21,839 nucleotides of DNA from a virus. The first letter of the stretch is position 1, and every line of letters begins with the position of its first letter. The DNA lies in IMG/VR virus record IMGVR_UViG_3300005613_002525, positions 1 to 21,839 of that record. One strand, 5' to 3'. The notes beneath the pieces were generated by a model, which saw only the letters and a program-made list of their open reading frames with translations, did no database searches and was not told the DNA's origin. Shown here piece by piece: positions 8,783 through 15,757 of this stretch. The translations under genes were made by a program, and so were the position numbers.

Positions 8783-11231
8783 TTTCACGCCCTTTGTTTA
8801 AAATTTGATCATAGGTTCGTTCAAGCTGTTTAGCTAAAATCTGTCTATCTCCTGGCCAGTTTTTGTGTGAGAATTCAACAACCTCACCCATGTTCAGACC
8901 CATCGACAAGTCAGCCGGCACGACGAACTCTCGTTCGCGCCAGCGAAGAGGAGTTTCCAACGAGCGCTTGACGGCGTCCAGGATTATAGCATGTTCGAGC
9001 CATGGTAGCGACAACGGGACTTGAAACCCCACTGAGTCGTGAACTTGGGTTAACAAGTCGACCGAACCGAAGATTTTTTGGTTATAGTAGATATATAATA
9101 ACCCGTACTCGTTAATCACGTCTCCACACGTGGATTGAGGGATGCACGAGTAAGCTTCCTTGAAAAGCTTGTCACCCCAGTGGTCTAAGAAACGTACCTT
9201 ACGGCCCATCAAGTTGGTGAGCGTACGGTTTTCAGCGAGCTGACGCCGGACGTGAGCGTGAAACTCGTTACGCACTCCAGGGTACGCTGAGTGATACCGC
9301 TCGATTATAGCCCTGGCTTCGTTCTCAGGCATTTCGTAGTAAAGCGCAAAAGTTTTGTAACCAAGGTCATAGTTCAAACCGTGGTTGGCTTTCTTGCCCC
9401 AGAAGCGTTCGGAGTGAGTGCCATCGCCCAGTGGACAGGTTCCGTCCTCACGTGTCACCTCGGAGATTGGTTTGCCGAAGATCAACGAGGCAGTTAGCGA
9501 GTGTACGTCTTGACCAGTTTCAAAAGCTTCAATCATTTGAGTAACGTTACCAACGTAGGCGACGATCCGATTCTCGAATTGAGACAGGTCGAAAGAGTAG
9601 TACACGTATCCCTCATCAGGAAGCAAGTAACGAAGCATCGAATGAGGCCAGTTTTGTAAGTTCATGCCTGTTCCAAAAATGTTTTTAGACGAACTAAGTC
9701 TGCTATAGCGTGTTCCAACAGGGTTATACGAGCATCTAATTCTTCCGTCCGGGTCGATGTGGGAGACGTCGAGGTAGTTTGAGCGCTGCTTATTAAGTCG
9801 TCGAAAGTCTTGGATGATTCTGGCTTCAGCAAAACCTCGTCGAGCAAGGCGTTTAAGCGCGTTATCATCAACAGTAGGACGGCCTCCTTTTCTGTACGGG
9901 TTAATTCCTTTAGTGATGTAGAAATAATCTCTAAGCTGTTTCGGACTATTTGGGTTAAGCGACTGCTTTGCGACATTGTTCAGTTCCTCCTGTAGTTCTG
10001 CCATTTTAGTTTCCGCATCGTCGTAAGCTTTTTTCATTGCTTCAACGTCCGCACGGATACCAAGCTCGGACATAAAAGCCAGCGGTTCAATCAAGCGTCG
10101 TTGGCGGTCGTAAGTTTTTGAGTTGTCCATCGCACGAAGCTCGGCCATTTGCTTAGGCCAAGCAATAGCACAAGCGATCGAGTCACGAGCGTTATACTCC
10201 CACAAAGTATTCCACCTGCCACCGACCTTGAACCATTGCTTGCCTTCGTCCTTGTAGTAAGGCATGTCGGTCCACATAGAGGTGATAAAGTCGAGACCTT
10301 TGGGGTAGTCCGGCGCGATGATCTGTTGGGCCACCATAGTGTCGTGCAAGTTACACGAGTGGATTCCATAGCGACGAAGCAGAAATCCTGCGTCAAAGAT
10401 CACGTTCTGGCCGCACTTTTTGATCGAGGGGTTTTCTAAGATCGAAGCTATTTTTACCATCAGTTCTGACTCCTGCTCCAGGGTGAAGTAGTCACCTGAG
10501 GCATTCACGAACGGTATGCAGATAGCTTCGTCCGGGCGGAAAGAAAAAGAGATACACGAGAGTTCCATGTTGTGGATCTCGATATCGAAATAGATCATCT
10601 CGCCTGCTAGCCCGTGCTCACGGACTTCAGCCAAGTAGCCCATTGATTCGTAGAACGTCGGTCCAATCAGGTAGCGACGTTCGGCCTTAACGATTTCTGG
10701 GGTTGAGCTTTGCTCTCGTACTCGTGTCAGGTCGTGGATTAAAAGGTGTTTGTTTAAGTAAACGAATTTAGGGGGGATAATAGTAGCTGGGTGGATTACT
10801 GGGATTATCTTAAGATCAGGCACGAGTGTAGACTCAATGATTGAGCCTCGCCATTTAGTTATGCCAGTTCGAGAAGTTATCGCATAAAGAGCCACATTTC
10901 CGACTGCCACCACGACGTTAGGTCGAAGCTTTTCCAGCTCTCGCGCCAGTTCTTCAATATAACGCTGACCAGCAGAGTAAACCGCAGTTTTCTTGCCGGC
11001 AACGTTGAGGTAGTTACCTATTGGCGCGTCGTAGTCTTTTATTACGTTAGTAAAATAACACTCCGATCGGATTATTTGAGCTGCCTCCAGGCAATCGTTT
11101 AGTTCTCGGCCAGCCGGACCGACGAAGGGCTTTCGCTGGATCACCTCCTGTTTTCCCGGCTGCTCACCCACGAGGGCGATCTTGGCGTCAGGCGGGCCGG
11201 AGGGAGGTACGTAGGAGTGAGGCTTAGTCAT
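8769..11231 (-). CDS. Uracil-DNA-glycosylase-like domain fused to 3'-5' exonuclease and family A DNA polymerase
   Basis: 820 residues, the phage replicative polymerase. Residues ~15-185 match family 4/5 uracil-DNA glycosylases: GEQPGKQE at 22-29, then PFVGPAG, TNVIKD, and IHPAT near 145. The N-terminal CxxC used for the Fe-S cluster in family 4 is absent. The exonuclease shows DIE (about 214), NVIFD and YNARD, so all three Exo motifs are present and proofreading is likely. The polymerase has motif A FDLSQFENR (about 547), motif B RFWGKKANHGLNY (about 608-620) and motif C VHDS (about 731). Family A enzymes usually have Phe, Tyr or Leu where motif B has His here. ATG 11231 follows GGGAGG with a 9-base spacer; an in-frame TTG at 11240 abuts that site. 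UDG-like domains fused to polymerase are known, for example in phage SPO1. Confidence 0.93.
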   Translation of the reverse strand: MTKPHSYVPPSGPPDAKIALVGEQPGKQEVIQRKPFVGPAGRELNDCLEAAQIIRSECYFTNVIKDYDAPIGNYLNVAGKKTAVYSAGQRYIEELARELEKLRPNVVVAVGNVALYAITSRTGITKWRGSIIESTLVPDLKIIPVIHPATIIPPKFVYLNKHLLIHDLTRVREQSSTPEIVKAERRYLIGPTFYESMGYLAEVREHGLAGEMIYFDIEIHNMELSCISFSFRPDEAICIPFVNASGDYFTLEQESELMVKIASILENPSIKKCGQNVIFDAGFLLRRYGIHSCNLHDTMVAQQIIAPDYPKGLDFITSMWTDMPYYKDEGKQWFKVGGRWNTLWEYNARDSIACAIAWPKQMAELRAMDNSKTYDRQRRLIEPLAFMSELGIRADVEAMKKAYDDAETKMAELQEELNNVAKQSLNPNSPKQLRDYFYITKGINPYRKGGRPTVDDNALKRLARRGFAEARIIQDFRRLNKQRSNYLDVSHIDPDGRIRCSYNPVGTRYSRLSSSKNIFGTGMNLQNWPHSMLRYLLPDEGYVYYSFDLSQFENRIVAYVGNVTQMIEAFETGQDVHSLTASLIFGKPISEVTREDGTCPLGDGTHSERFWGKKANHGLNYDLGYKTFALYYEMPENEARAIIERYHSAYPGVRNEFHAHVRRQLAENRTLTNLMGRKVRFLDHWGDKLFKEAYSCIPQSTCGDVINEYGLLYIYYNQKIFGSVDLLTQVHDSVGFQVPLSLPWLEHAIILDAVKRSLETPLRWREREFVVPADLSMGLNMGEVVEFSHKNWPGDRQILAKQLERTYDQILNKGRENVST
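8791..8814 (-). repeat. Copy 2 of the 24-bp repeated box, before the helicase-like gene
   Basis: On the minus strand the core is TGATCAAATTTTAAACA, preceded by CTA and followed by AAGG. It is identical over 24 bases to 15758-15781. It codes for the last residues of the polymerase (Y-D-Q-I-L-N-K-G) and ends 8 bases before the helicase-like ATG at 8782, where its AAAGGG doubles as the ribosome binding site. Confidence 0.75.
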
Positions 11232-11448
11232 CAGTCTCAACCTCCCTTCCTAACGGCAACCCGCACGACAGGCAGATAAACTGCTGCTGCATCACTTGGC
11301 CAGGCCGCCCATTCGGGCTTTGAATTGCATTTACCTCACGAGCCATATAAACGGCACGATAATAAGGACACCCGCAGGCATTACAGGGCTTTATTGGTAG
11401 AGTGTCGATGTTCAAGTCCATTCTGGGCTGAGGTTGCTTGTTGATCAT
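11224..11448 (-). CDS. Small zinc-ribbon protein
   Basis: 74 residues with two Cys pairs, CNACG near the middle and CLSCG near the C-terminus, spaced by about 35 residues as in a zinc ribbon; these would bind one Zn ion. ATG 11448 is chosen because GGAGG precedes it with a 9-base spacer; the frame is open further upstream without a better start. It overlaps the polymerase start by 8 bases (ATGACTAA), so it probably promotes polymerase translation. Its own start lies 68 bases inside the preceding small gene, in another frame. Function is unknown; a DNA- or protein-binding accessory to replication is possible. Confidence 0.7.
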   Translation of the reverse strand: MINKQPQPRMDLNIDTLPIKPCNACGCPYYRAVYMAREVNAIQSPNGRPGQVMQQQFICLSCGLPLGREVETDD

Positions 11449-11557
11449 AGTTCGAGTCCTCCAATTCCAAGGGTTCAAGGTCTTCCCCACAGAGCTCACA
11501 AACATAGTTTGTGCATCGCGGGCATGAGTTCCAGTGATTACATATTGGGCAGCGCAT
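11381..11557 (-). CDS. Very small zinc-binding protein (58 residues)
   Basis: A 58-residue open frame starts at ATG 11557, directly after the dCMP deaminase stop. AAGGGGG in front can act as its ribosome binding site. The first 25 residues hold six cysteines in three CxxC pairs (C3/C6, C12/C15, C20/C23: MRCPICNHWNSCPRC), a clear zinc-binding signature. The C-terminal half is hydrophilic and overlaps the next gene by 68 bases in a different frame. The cysteine pattern and exact fit between neighbours argue that it is real. Function unknown. Confidence 0.65.
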   Translation of the reverse strand: MRCPICNHWNSCPRCTNYVCELCGEDLEPLELEDSNYDQQATSAQNGLEHRHSTNKAL

Positions 11558-11568
11558 TTCAGGCCCCC

Positions 11569-12108
11569 TTAAACGTAGGTGGTTATATCGAGGTTAGCAT
11601 ATCTGATTAAATAAGGCGATAGTTGATCGTAATAATCAAGTGATCGACAAATTACCCTTACGATTCCGGAGTTAATTATTAAGGCCAAGCAGTTTTTGCA
11701 GGGGACTTGGCAGGTAACGTACATTGTAGCTCCACGGACGCTCGTTCCAAGACGGGCCGCCGAGGTTATTGCGTTGGCCTCGGCATGAGCCGCTGGGCAA
11801 AGGTCGAGCAGGTCTGATGATTTGTAGCCCAGCGCACGCCGCGGACAAACGTTTTCACGGTCGAGTGGGCTAGGAGGCGGATCGATAGTTCGACTGACGT
11901 AGCGATCCAAAAGATCATCGTGACCATAGCGCTCGTCGCAACGAGGGATTCCGCGAGGCGGTCCGTTGTAGCCGGTCGAAACAATTACCTTGTCAAGCAC
12001 AATCAGAGCGCCGATTTTGACACTCAAGCATTGAGAGTTCGACGCCACAACGTTAGCCATGTGCCAGTAATAACGATGCCAGCGATTTTTAGGTACTTCG
12101 TTTTTCAT
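11569..12108 (-). CDS. dCMP deaminase (deoxycytidylate deaminase)
   Basis: 179 residues. The enzyme converts dCMP to dUMP, the substrate for thymidylate (or a modified pyrimidine) synthesis. The zinc site is complete: HAE at 108-110 with the proton-shuttle Glu, and PCKNC with C137 and C140. The N-terminal part GYNGPPRGIPRC is the usual substrate-side motif of ComEB/T4 Cd-type deaminases, and the length is normal. ATG 12108 overlaps the preceding stop (ATGA) and follows AAAGGAG. No thymidylate synthase, dUTPase or hydroxymethylase is visible in this window. With the uracil-recognising polymerase two genes downstream, it places dUMP/dUTP handling at the centre of this operon. Confidence 0.92.
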   Translation of the reverse strand: MKNEVPKNRWHRYYWHMANVVASNSQCLSVKIGALIVLDKVIVSTGYNGPPRGIPRCDERYGHDDLLDRYVSRTIDPPPSPLDRENVCPRRALGYKSSDLLDLCPAAHAEANAITSAARLGTSVRGATMYVTCQVPCKNCLALIINSGIVRVICRSLDYYDQLSPYLIRYANLDITTYV

Positions 12109-12296
12109 AGTCTTTTCTCCTTTAATATTTCCCGTGCCCGATCCATCCGCTTAGCTTGAGCATCAGCTAGGCCTTTGTAAAGAGCTATCTCGCTTTCGAG
12201 ATCTTCGCGAGTCGAGCAGGAAAGAATACCCATAATTACGGAGGCTATGGTTATTCCGATAACAAAACCGGAACCAAAAGCTATCCAAAAGTTCAT
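12105..12296 (-). CDS. Small membrane-anchored protein
   Basis: 63 residues. Residues ~2-25 form one hydrophobic segment (FWIAFGSGFVIGITIASVIM). It is followed by Cys 30 in ILSCSTRE, which loosely resembles a lipobox although Leu at -2 is unusual. The remaining ~35 residues are a charged helix (KGLADAQAKRMDRAREILKEK). ATG 12296 follows AAAGGAGG. It could be a membrane tether or a spanin-like subunit, but it lies in a replication/nucleotide operon rather than near lysis genes. Function not recognised. The stop overlaps the deaminase start by ATGA. Confidence 0.7.
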   Translation of the reverse strand: MNFWIAFGSGFVIGITIASVIMGILSCSTREDLESEIALYKGLADAQAKRMDRAREILKEKRL

Positions 12297-12306
12297 CTTT
12301 GAACCT

Positions 12307-12320
12307 CCTTTGATCAAAAA
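12307..12320 (-). promoter_or_regulatory. Partial relative of the 24-bp box fused to a ribosome binding site
   Basis: On the minus strand it reads TTTTTTGATCAAAGGAGG just before the ATG at 12296. It shares the palindromic TTGATCAAA with the full boxes but lacks the TTTAAACA half, so it may be a degenerate copy or a coincidence. Confidence 0.25.
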
Positions 12321-12332
12321 ATGAACACAGTT

Positions 12333-13691
12333 TCAAACGTCGCTCTGCGAAACCTTGAGCGTAAACGAGTCTTTGTATTGTTGAGACAGATCGTAGCCTA
12401 CTGGCACCATTCCAAGTCGTGAAGCTGCCAGCAATGTTACGCCAGAGCCGGCGAAAGGCACTAACACACGAGAGCTAGGATAAGCGAAGGTCGTTAGAAG
12501 CTCCTCCATCAACCCAAGTGGGCGTTCCGTCGGATGAGATTTTTGCTGAGCCGGGACCTGAGAATGAGCAAAGACATTCGATGCTCCTGGTTGGGCTAAC
12601 GTCGGACGGCCCTTCCACGCATAGAAAAACATCTCGTAAGCGTTAGCCAGGCGGTGGTTAGGGTTCATGGTTTGAGAAGTAGACTTAACCCACAGGCCAC
12701 ACAAGCGAGACGTCTGAAAGCCGCAATCCACGAGTGCGTTGTGTATAATCTCGAACCAAGGCTCCGGAGCAAACCACAGTAAGAGCCACGAGTTCTCAGC
12801 CATCACACGATAGCAGGAGGTTAAAACTTCATGAATAAATTCAGGGTAGTTCTTGGCGTCGGCTTCATTGTAGCCCTCAGTTGAATAAGCATAGCGGGAG
12901 ATGCCGTCTTTTTTCTTCATCTTGCCGAGGTCAATACCGTAGGGAGGATCGATCTCTACCAAGTTAAACAATCCATCACCAAGCTTTTTTGAGCCCTCCA
13001 AGAAGTCCATTACAAAATAGGAGTCAATCAGCTTCTTCCGTCGTGCGTCAAGCGAGTTAGCTGAACCATTTTCTGTTTTGAGTGCTCCAAGCGCGGTAGC
13101 ACGTTTGGCCAGCTCCGCACGGATCATAGTTTCCTCGGCGCGAGCCAACAACTTCATAGCGTCGTGCTTGTTTTTGCACTGGTCCCATTCGAGGTCAGGC
13201 ATTTGCTCCACAGCGTCGGCTAGCTTAACATCCATCGAGATACCACCGATAGACTTTCCAAGTAACTTGGCCGTGTCTCTCATCGACCAGCCAGTAGCAT
13301 CAGGAGCTGTCGAGAGTTTCTGTCCGTGGATTTCAGTTTGAAGTTTGTGAATTTCTCGTTGGAGATTCACCTGTTCGATCCACTCAAGGTCTTTCCGCTG
13401 GATGTTTTCCTCAAGTTCAATCGAACGAAGCTCGAGTTCTGTTAGCGCTCGGTCGTAGACACGAACTGGTAGCTCTGTGAGTCCAGCCAGTCTACAAGCT
13501 TCGTACCTTCGCCCGCCAGCAAGAAGGTCGAAAACTTCCTTCCCCGAATCGTCAGTTCGATGCGACACGGCGAGTGGAGTGATAAGTCCCTTAGTTCGGA
13601 TACTTTCCGCGAGCTTTTCGACGTCTCCATAGTCCTCCCTGAAGCGTTTTCCAACAGTTATTGAGTCGATAGATAAAATAGCCACCTTCAT
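12333..13691 (-). CDS. ParB-like domain fused to DNA adenine/cytosine methyltransferase
   Basis: 452 residues. Residues ~5-110 are a ParB/sulfiredoxin-fold domain (GLITPLAV, AGGRRYEACRLAG at 58-70, IELEENIQRKDL at 91-102), followed by a helix-turn-helix-like segment (~136-158). The C-terminal domain is an amino-methyltransferase: motif IV DPPY at 248-251, the HPTERP motif at 386-391, and the SAM-binding FAGSG at 413-417. The order IV before I is that of beta-class N6-adenine/N4-cytosine enzymes. No cognate restriction gene is adjacent, so it is an orphan methyltransferase, probably for protection from host restriction or for marking phage DNA. ParB-methyltransferase fusions are known in phages and plasmids. 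ATG 13691 overlaps the preceding stop (ATGA). Confidence 0.88.
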   Translation of the reverse strand: MKVAILSIDSITVGKRFREDYGDVEKLAESIRTKGLITPLAVSHRTDDSGKEVFDLLAGGRRYEACRLAGLTELPVRVYDRALTELELRSIELEENIQRKDLEWIEQVNLQREIHKLQTEIHGQKLSTAPDATGWSMRDTAKLLGKSIGGISMDVKLADAVEQMPDLEWDQCKNKHDAMKLLARAEETMIRAELAKRATALGALKTENGSANSLDARRKKLIDSYFVMDFLEGSKKLGDGLFNLVEIDPPYGIDLGKMKKKDGISRYAYSTEGYNEADAKNYPEFIHEVLTSCYRVMAENSWLLLWFAPEPWFEIIHNALVDCGFQTSRLCGLWVKSTSQTMNPNHRLANAYEMFFYAWKGRPTLAQPGASNVFAHSQVPAQQKSHPTERPLGLMEELLTTFAYPSSRVLVPFAGSGVTLLAASRLGMVPVGYDLSQQYKDSFTLKVSQSDV

Positions 13692-13906
13692 GACATTTCC
13701 TCCAGTTCTTTGATCAAGTCCGCCAAGGCATCAGGCGACAAGGAGTTGATGAGTTGTTCGGGAGTTTTAGCGCTCGAAGCTTTCTTTTTGGCTTTCTTCG
13801 GGCGATCATCTACACGACGAGAGGACCGAAGCTCCCTGATTCGTTCCATTAGTTCGTCGTTAGACATTTGAGAAATTGAGCTTTTTAGCTCATCTATCAC
13901 GGTCAT
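13688..13906 (-). CDS. Small charged phage protein of unknown function
   Basis: 72 residues, helical and highly charged. A Lys-rich centre (RPKKAKKKASSAK) separates two short helices with similar themes, SNDELMERIREL and SPDALADLIKELEEM. The ATG at 13906 follows GGAGG with a 9-base spacer. It overlaps the ParB-methyltransferase start by ATGA and sits inside the end of the preceding gene, so the three genes are probably co-translated. It may be a DNA-binding or adaptor protein for the methyltransferase, but this is inferred only from charge and position. Confidence 0.7.
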   Translation of the reverse strand: MTVIDELKSSISQMSNDELMERIRELRSSRRVDDRPKKAKKKASSAKTPEQLINSLSPDALADLIKELEEMS

Positions 13907-14138
13907 CGTTAGAACCCTCCGTTTCGTTAAGTTTCACGTCAGCCCACTGGTCGAGGCATATTGCACGCGCTAGAATGGCGGCCAAGAAGTTCTGGCCATA
14001 GCGCTTACCAAGCTTGATCACATCATCGACCAAGACAGAAAATAGTTGGTTTTTTAGCCCCCAGGGAATGAGCTTACGCAAATCGTTAGCTTGTTGCTCG
14101 GTGAGTTCTATAGACAACCTCGGTCGGTATTCAGGCAT
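13890..14138 (-). CDS. Small phage protein, possibly DNA-binding
   Basis: 82 residues starting at ATG 14138, which follows GGAGG with an 8-base spacer; a TTG at 14153 in the same frame has no such site. The N-terminal part reads YRPRLSIELTEQQANDLRKLIPWG. An initial beta strand followed by helices resembles ribbon-helix-helix or metal-independent small regulators, but this is only a resemblance. There is no catalytic motif. It ends inside the following gene with a 17-base overlap. Confidence 0.65.
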   Translation of the reverse strand: MPEYRPRLSIELTEQQANDLRKLIPWGLKNQLFSVLVDDVIKLGKRYGQNFLAAILARAICLDQWADVKLNETEGSNDDRDR

Positions 14139-14153
14139 GAGGTAGTCCTCCAA

Positions 14154-14177
14154 GGCGGAGCCATTGAAGGCCCCGCC
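14154..14177 (-). promoter_or_regulatory. GC-rich hairpin between the SSB-like gene and the next gene
   Basis: A 9-bp stem (GGCGGGGCC pairing with GGCTCCGCC, one G-T pair) closes a 6-base loop. It lies after the SSB-like stop and just before the GGAGG of the next gene. There is no T-tract, so it is more likely an mRNA-stabilising or attenuating hairpin than a strong terminator. The bases after the SSB-like stop include CGTTAACCTTT, also found after the stop at 20388. Confidence 0.4.
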
Positions 14178-14200
14178 AGAGAAAGGTTAACGGTTGAGTG

Positions 14201-14593
14201 CTACTTGGGGACTATGAACTTTTTCACGAAGTTCTGCTCTCCCCACTGGTCGGTCTCTTCAAGCCCCAAAATAGCCCAGCCCTCACGACCGATAAGATCG
14301 TCAGGAGCTTCGGTTGACGAGAGATCCAACTCGAACGCGTCGGCGAAGAGCTTCAGTGCCCACTTAGCGTTGTTCATCTGCTTGTCGTTCAGCCCGTCGT
14401 GAGGCATACGAAGGAACTTGGTGAACTCCTTGGCAGTCGGCTCACCCACGACCTCGAAGCGCGGCAGCAGATAAGGAGCGCCGTTTTTATCGACTGACTG
14501 ATCGCATGAGGTGATTCGGATTTTGTACTCTTGGTCACCGGCCATAGCGGTGGGTTCAACAGCGTCATTTATGTCATAGTCAAGAAAGCCCAT
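14201..14593 (-). CDS. Single-stranded DNA-binding-like protein (DUF669-type)
   Basis: 130 residues. The layout fits phage DUF669/SSB-like proteins: an N-terminal GFLDYDINDAVEP segment, then a beta-rich core (EYKIRITSCDQSVDKNG, LLPRFEVVGEP), then a helical middle and a final strand pair (GREGWAILGLEE ... NFVKKFIVPK). It lies 14 bases downstream of the Sak4-like ATPase gene, and such ATPases commonly work with a phage SSB-type protein in recombination. The start ATG 14593 follows AAAAGGAG. It would coat single-stranded DNA during replication and annealing. The acidic tail typical of bacterial SSB is absent. Confidence 0.65.
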   Translation of the reverse strand: MGFLDYDINDAVEPTAMAGDQEYKIRITSCDQSVDKNGAPYLLPRFEVVGEPTAKEFTKFLRMPHDGLNDKQMNNAKWALKLFADAFELDLSSTEAPDDLIGREGWAILGLEETDQWGEQNFVKKFIVPK

Positions 14594-14607
14594 TTTTTAA
14601 TCTCCTT

Positions 14608-15393
14608 TTAAAATAGTTCTTTGTCTTCATTTGAGTAACCTACCTTCGCCAGTATAGCTTTTATATCAGGTTTTTCGTAAGTGTCGAGTTCACCTCCTTT
14701 CCCTAAGCGCGAACGAGCCTGATACATCCCCGTAGCGCGTGTCAAGAGCTGATATTCGATACCTTTGGAAGTCTCCTTCGTCAGGGCACAATAGATTTCG
14801 TCGAACAACAGCGGGACACGTCGAGATAGCTTGCCTGTGATCATCAAGCCGACGAACATTCGGCCGGAGGCCTCGTCTTTCGTAACGTCGTCGTGGCCGA
14901 TAAGTACGCAATCACAAGGGAGCGAAACGAAGTCCCTCATTGCATTCTCGAGCATCATCATCTGCGGAAGCCAGTCGTTTTGTTGAGGAGTTCCGCCCGC
15001 CCGGCCAGCTTTTTTCAGCACGGCGTTCATCGCAGTTTGAGCCCATGTAGTTACGCTGTCGATAGCATAAGTTCCAATCGAGTCAAAAAACCCGCCAGTT
15101 TTCAGCCTGTGGTACTCGTTGTCCCAAAGTTGAAATTTGTCAGGCCGACGAGGGTCCTCGTTTTCGTAACGAGTGTCTACAAGGACGGTTCCTTGTTCTA
15201 TCTCGTCGCGAAGAACTTTGGTTCCGCCTGGGTCGAATGAGTGAACGAGGGCTGGCTTGCGACAGGTGCGGAGCAAGCTCGTTTTTCCGGTTCCAAGCCC
15301 ACCATAGACTATGGCATTGAACGACGTGCGGCGAGGGTCGTCGGAGTACATTTTACGAAGCTTTTCAGCTTCAGCTTTGATGTCAAGAGGCAT
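14608..15393 (-). CDS. RecA-fold ATPase, Sak4-like single-strand annealing/recombination protein
   Basis: 261 residues. Walker A is GGLGTGKTS (31-39) and a Walker B strand TYAIDS ends near D112, followed by the long helix and the later strand CVLIGHDD that are typical of small phage RecA-core proteins (Sak4/AAA_24). Family members bind ssDNA and promote annealing or recombination with a phage SSB. The next gene downstream is SSB-like, and a Cas4/RecB-like nuclease lies in the same operon, giving a complete recombination set. The start ATG 15393 follows AAAGGAAC and overlaps the end of the preceding gene by 11 bases. It could alternatively be a DnaB-loader-like ATPase. Confidence 0.8.
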   Translation of the reverse strand: MPLDIKAEAEKLRKMYSDDPRRTSFNAIVYGGLGTGKTSLLRTCRKPALVHSFDPGGTKVLRDEIEQGTVLVDTRYENEDPRRPDKFQLWDNEYHRLKTGGFFDSIGTYAIDSVTTWAQTAMNAVLKKAGRAGGTPQQNDWLPQMMMLENAMRDFVSLPCDCVLIGHDDVTKDEASGRMFVGLMITGKLSRRVPLLFDEIYCALTKETSKGIEYQLLTRATGMYQARSRLGKGGELDTYEKPDIKAILAKVGYSNEDKELF

Positions 15394-15589
15394 TTTTTAG
15401 GTTCCTTTCTTTAGCCCAATCAACTCCGTGTTTAATGCCGTGAGCGAGAGCGGTGGTGTAGTGAAAACCTACGTTTTCCAGATACTCAGCCTTGGAGTAA
15501 GACATATCTTCTGGAATGTCATGCTCTAAAAGCGCCCGAACGTATTCCCAATGCCGATTGGCCAAGTTAATTGCGGCAGACGGTTTCAT
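15383..15589 (-). CDS. Small helical phage protein of unknown function
   Basis: 68 residues from ATG 15589, which follows GGGAGG; the in-frame ATG six bases earlier abuts that site. Mostly helical (AAINLANRHWEYVRALLEHDI, SYSKAEYLENVGFHYTTALAHGIKHG), acidic to neutral, with several His and Tyr. It overlaps the Sak4-like gene by 11 bases and the preceding gene by 23, so it belongs to that translational unit. No motif recognised. Confidence 0.65.
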   Translation of the reverse strand: MKPSAAINLANRHWEYVRALLEHDIPEDMSYSKAEYLENVGFHYTTALAHGIKHGVDWAKERNLKNAS

Positions 15590-15749
15590 AGACATCCTCC
15601 CGAGTTGTGTCTTCAGTATCGACACTTACAATGGAATAAGCAGCCATCATAAGCATTCCAAGAGCTTCAGGCAAGGTCACATTTTCGAAGTTAGTCTCCA
15701 CGTTCACGCTATCACCTTGCTCCGTTAGCTCAATTACTACCTTTTTCAT
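15567..15749 (-). CDS. Small acidic phage protein of unknown function
   Basis: 60 residues (begins MKKVVIELTEQGDSVNVETN), with an N-terminal beta hairpin followed by a helix (PEALGMLMMAAYSIV) and an acidic tail. ATG 15749 follows AAAGGAG, which is itself the end of an exact copy of the 24-bp box. That box may make this gene the first of a separately controlled sub-operon including the Sak4-like and SSB-like genes. No family recognised. Confidence 0.65.
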   Translation of the reverse strand: MKKVVIELTEQGDSVNVETNFENVTLPEALGMLMMAAYSIVSVDTEDTTREDVYETVCRN

Positions 15750-15757
15750 CGTTCGCT

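Noticed and set aside
8769-11231. DpoZ/PurZ-type diaminopurine replication system
   Set aside because: A family A polymerase is present but no PurZ-like adenylosuccinate synthetase, DatZ or MazZ gene is visible, and the N-terminal UDG-like domain points to uracil rather than purine chemistry.
11436-11452. Further copy of the 24-bp box
   Set aside because: Only CTATGATCAA matches, around the ATG of a zinc-ribbon gene; the TTTAAACAAAGG half is absent.
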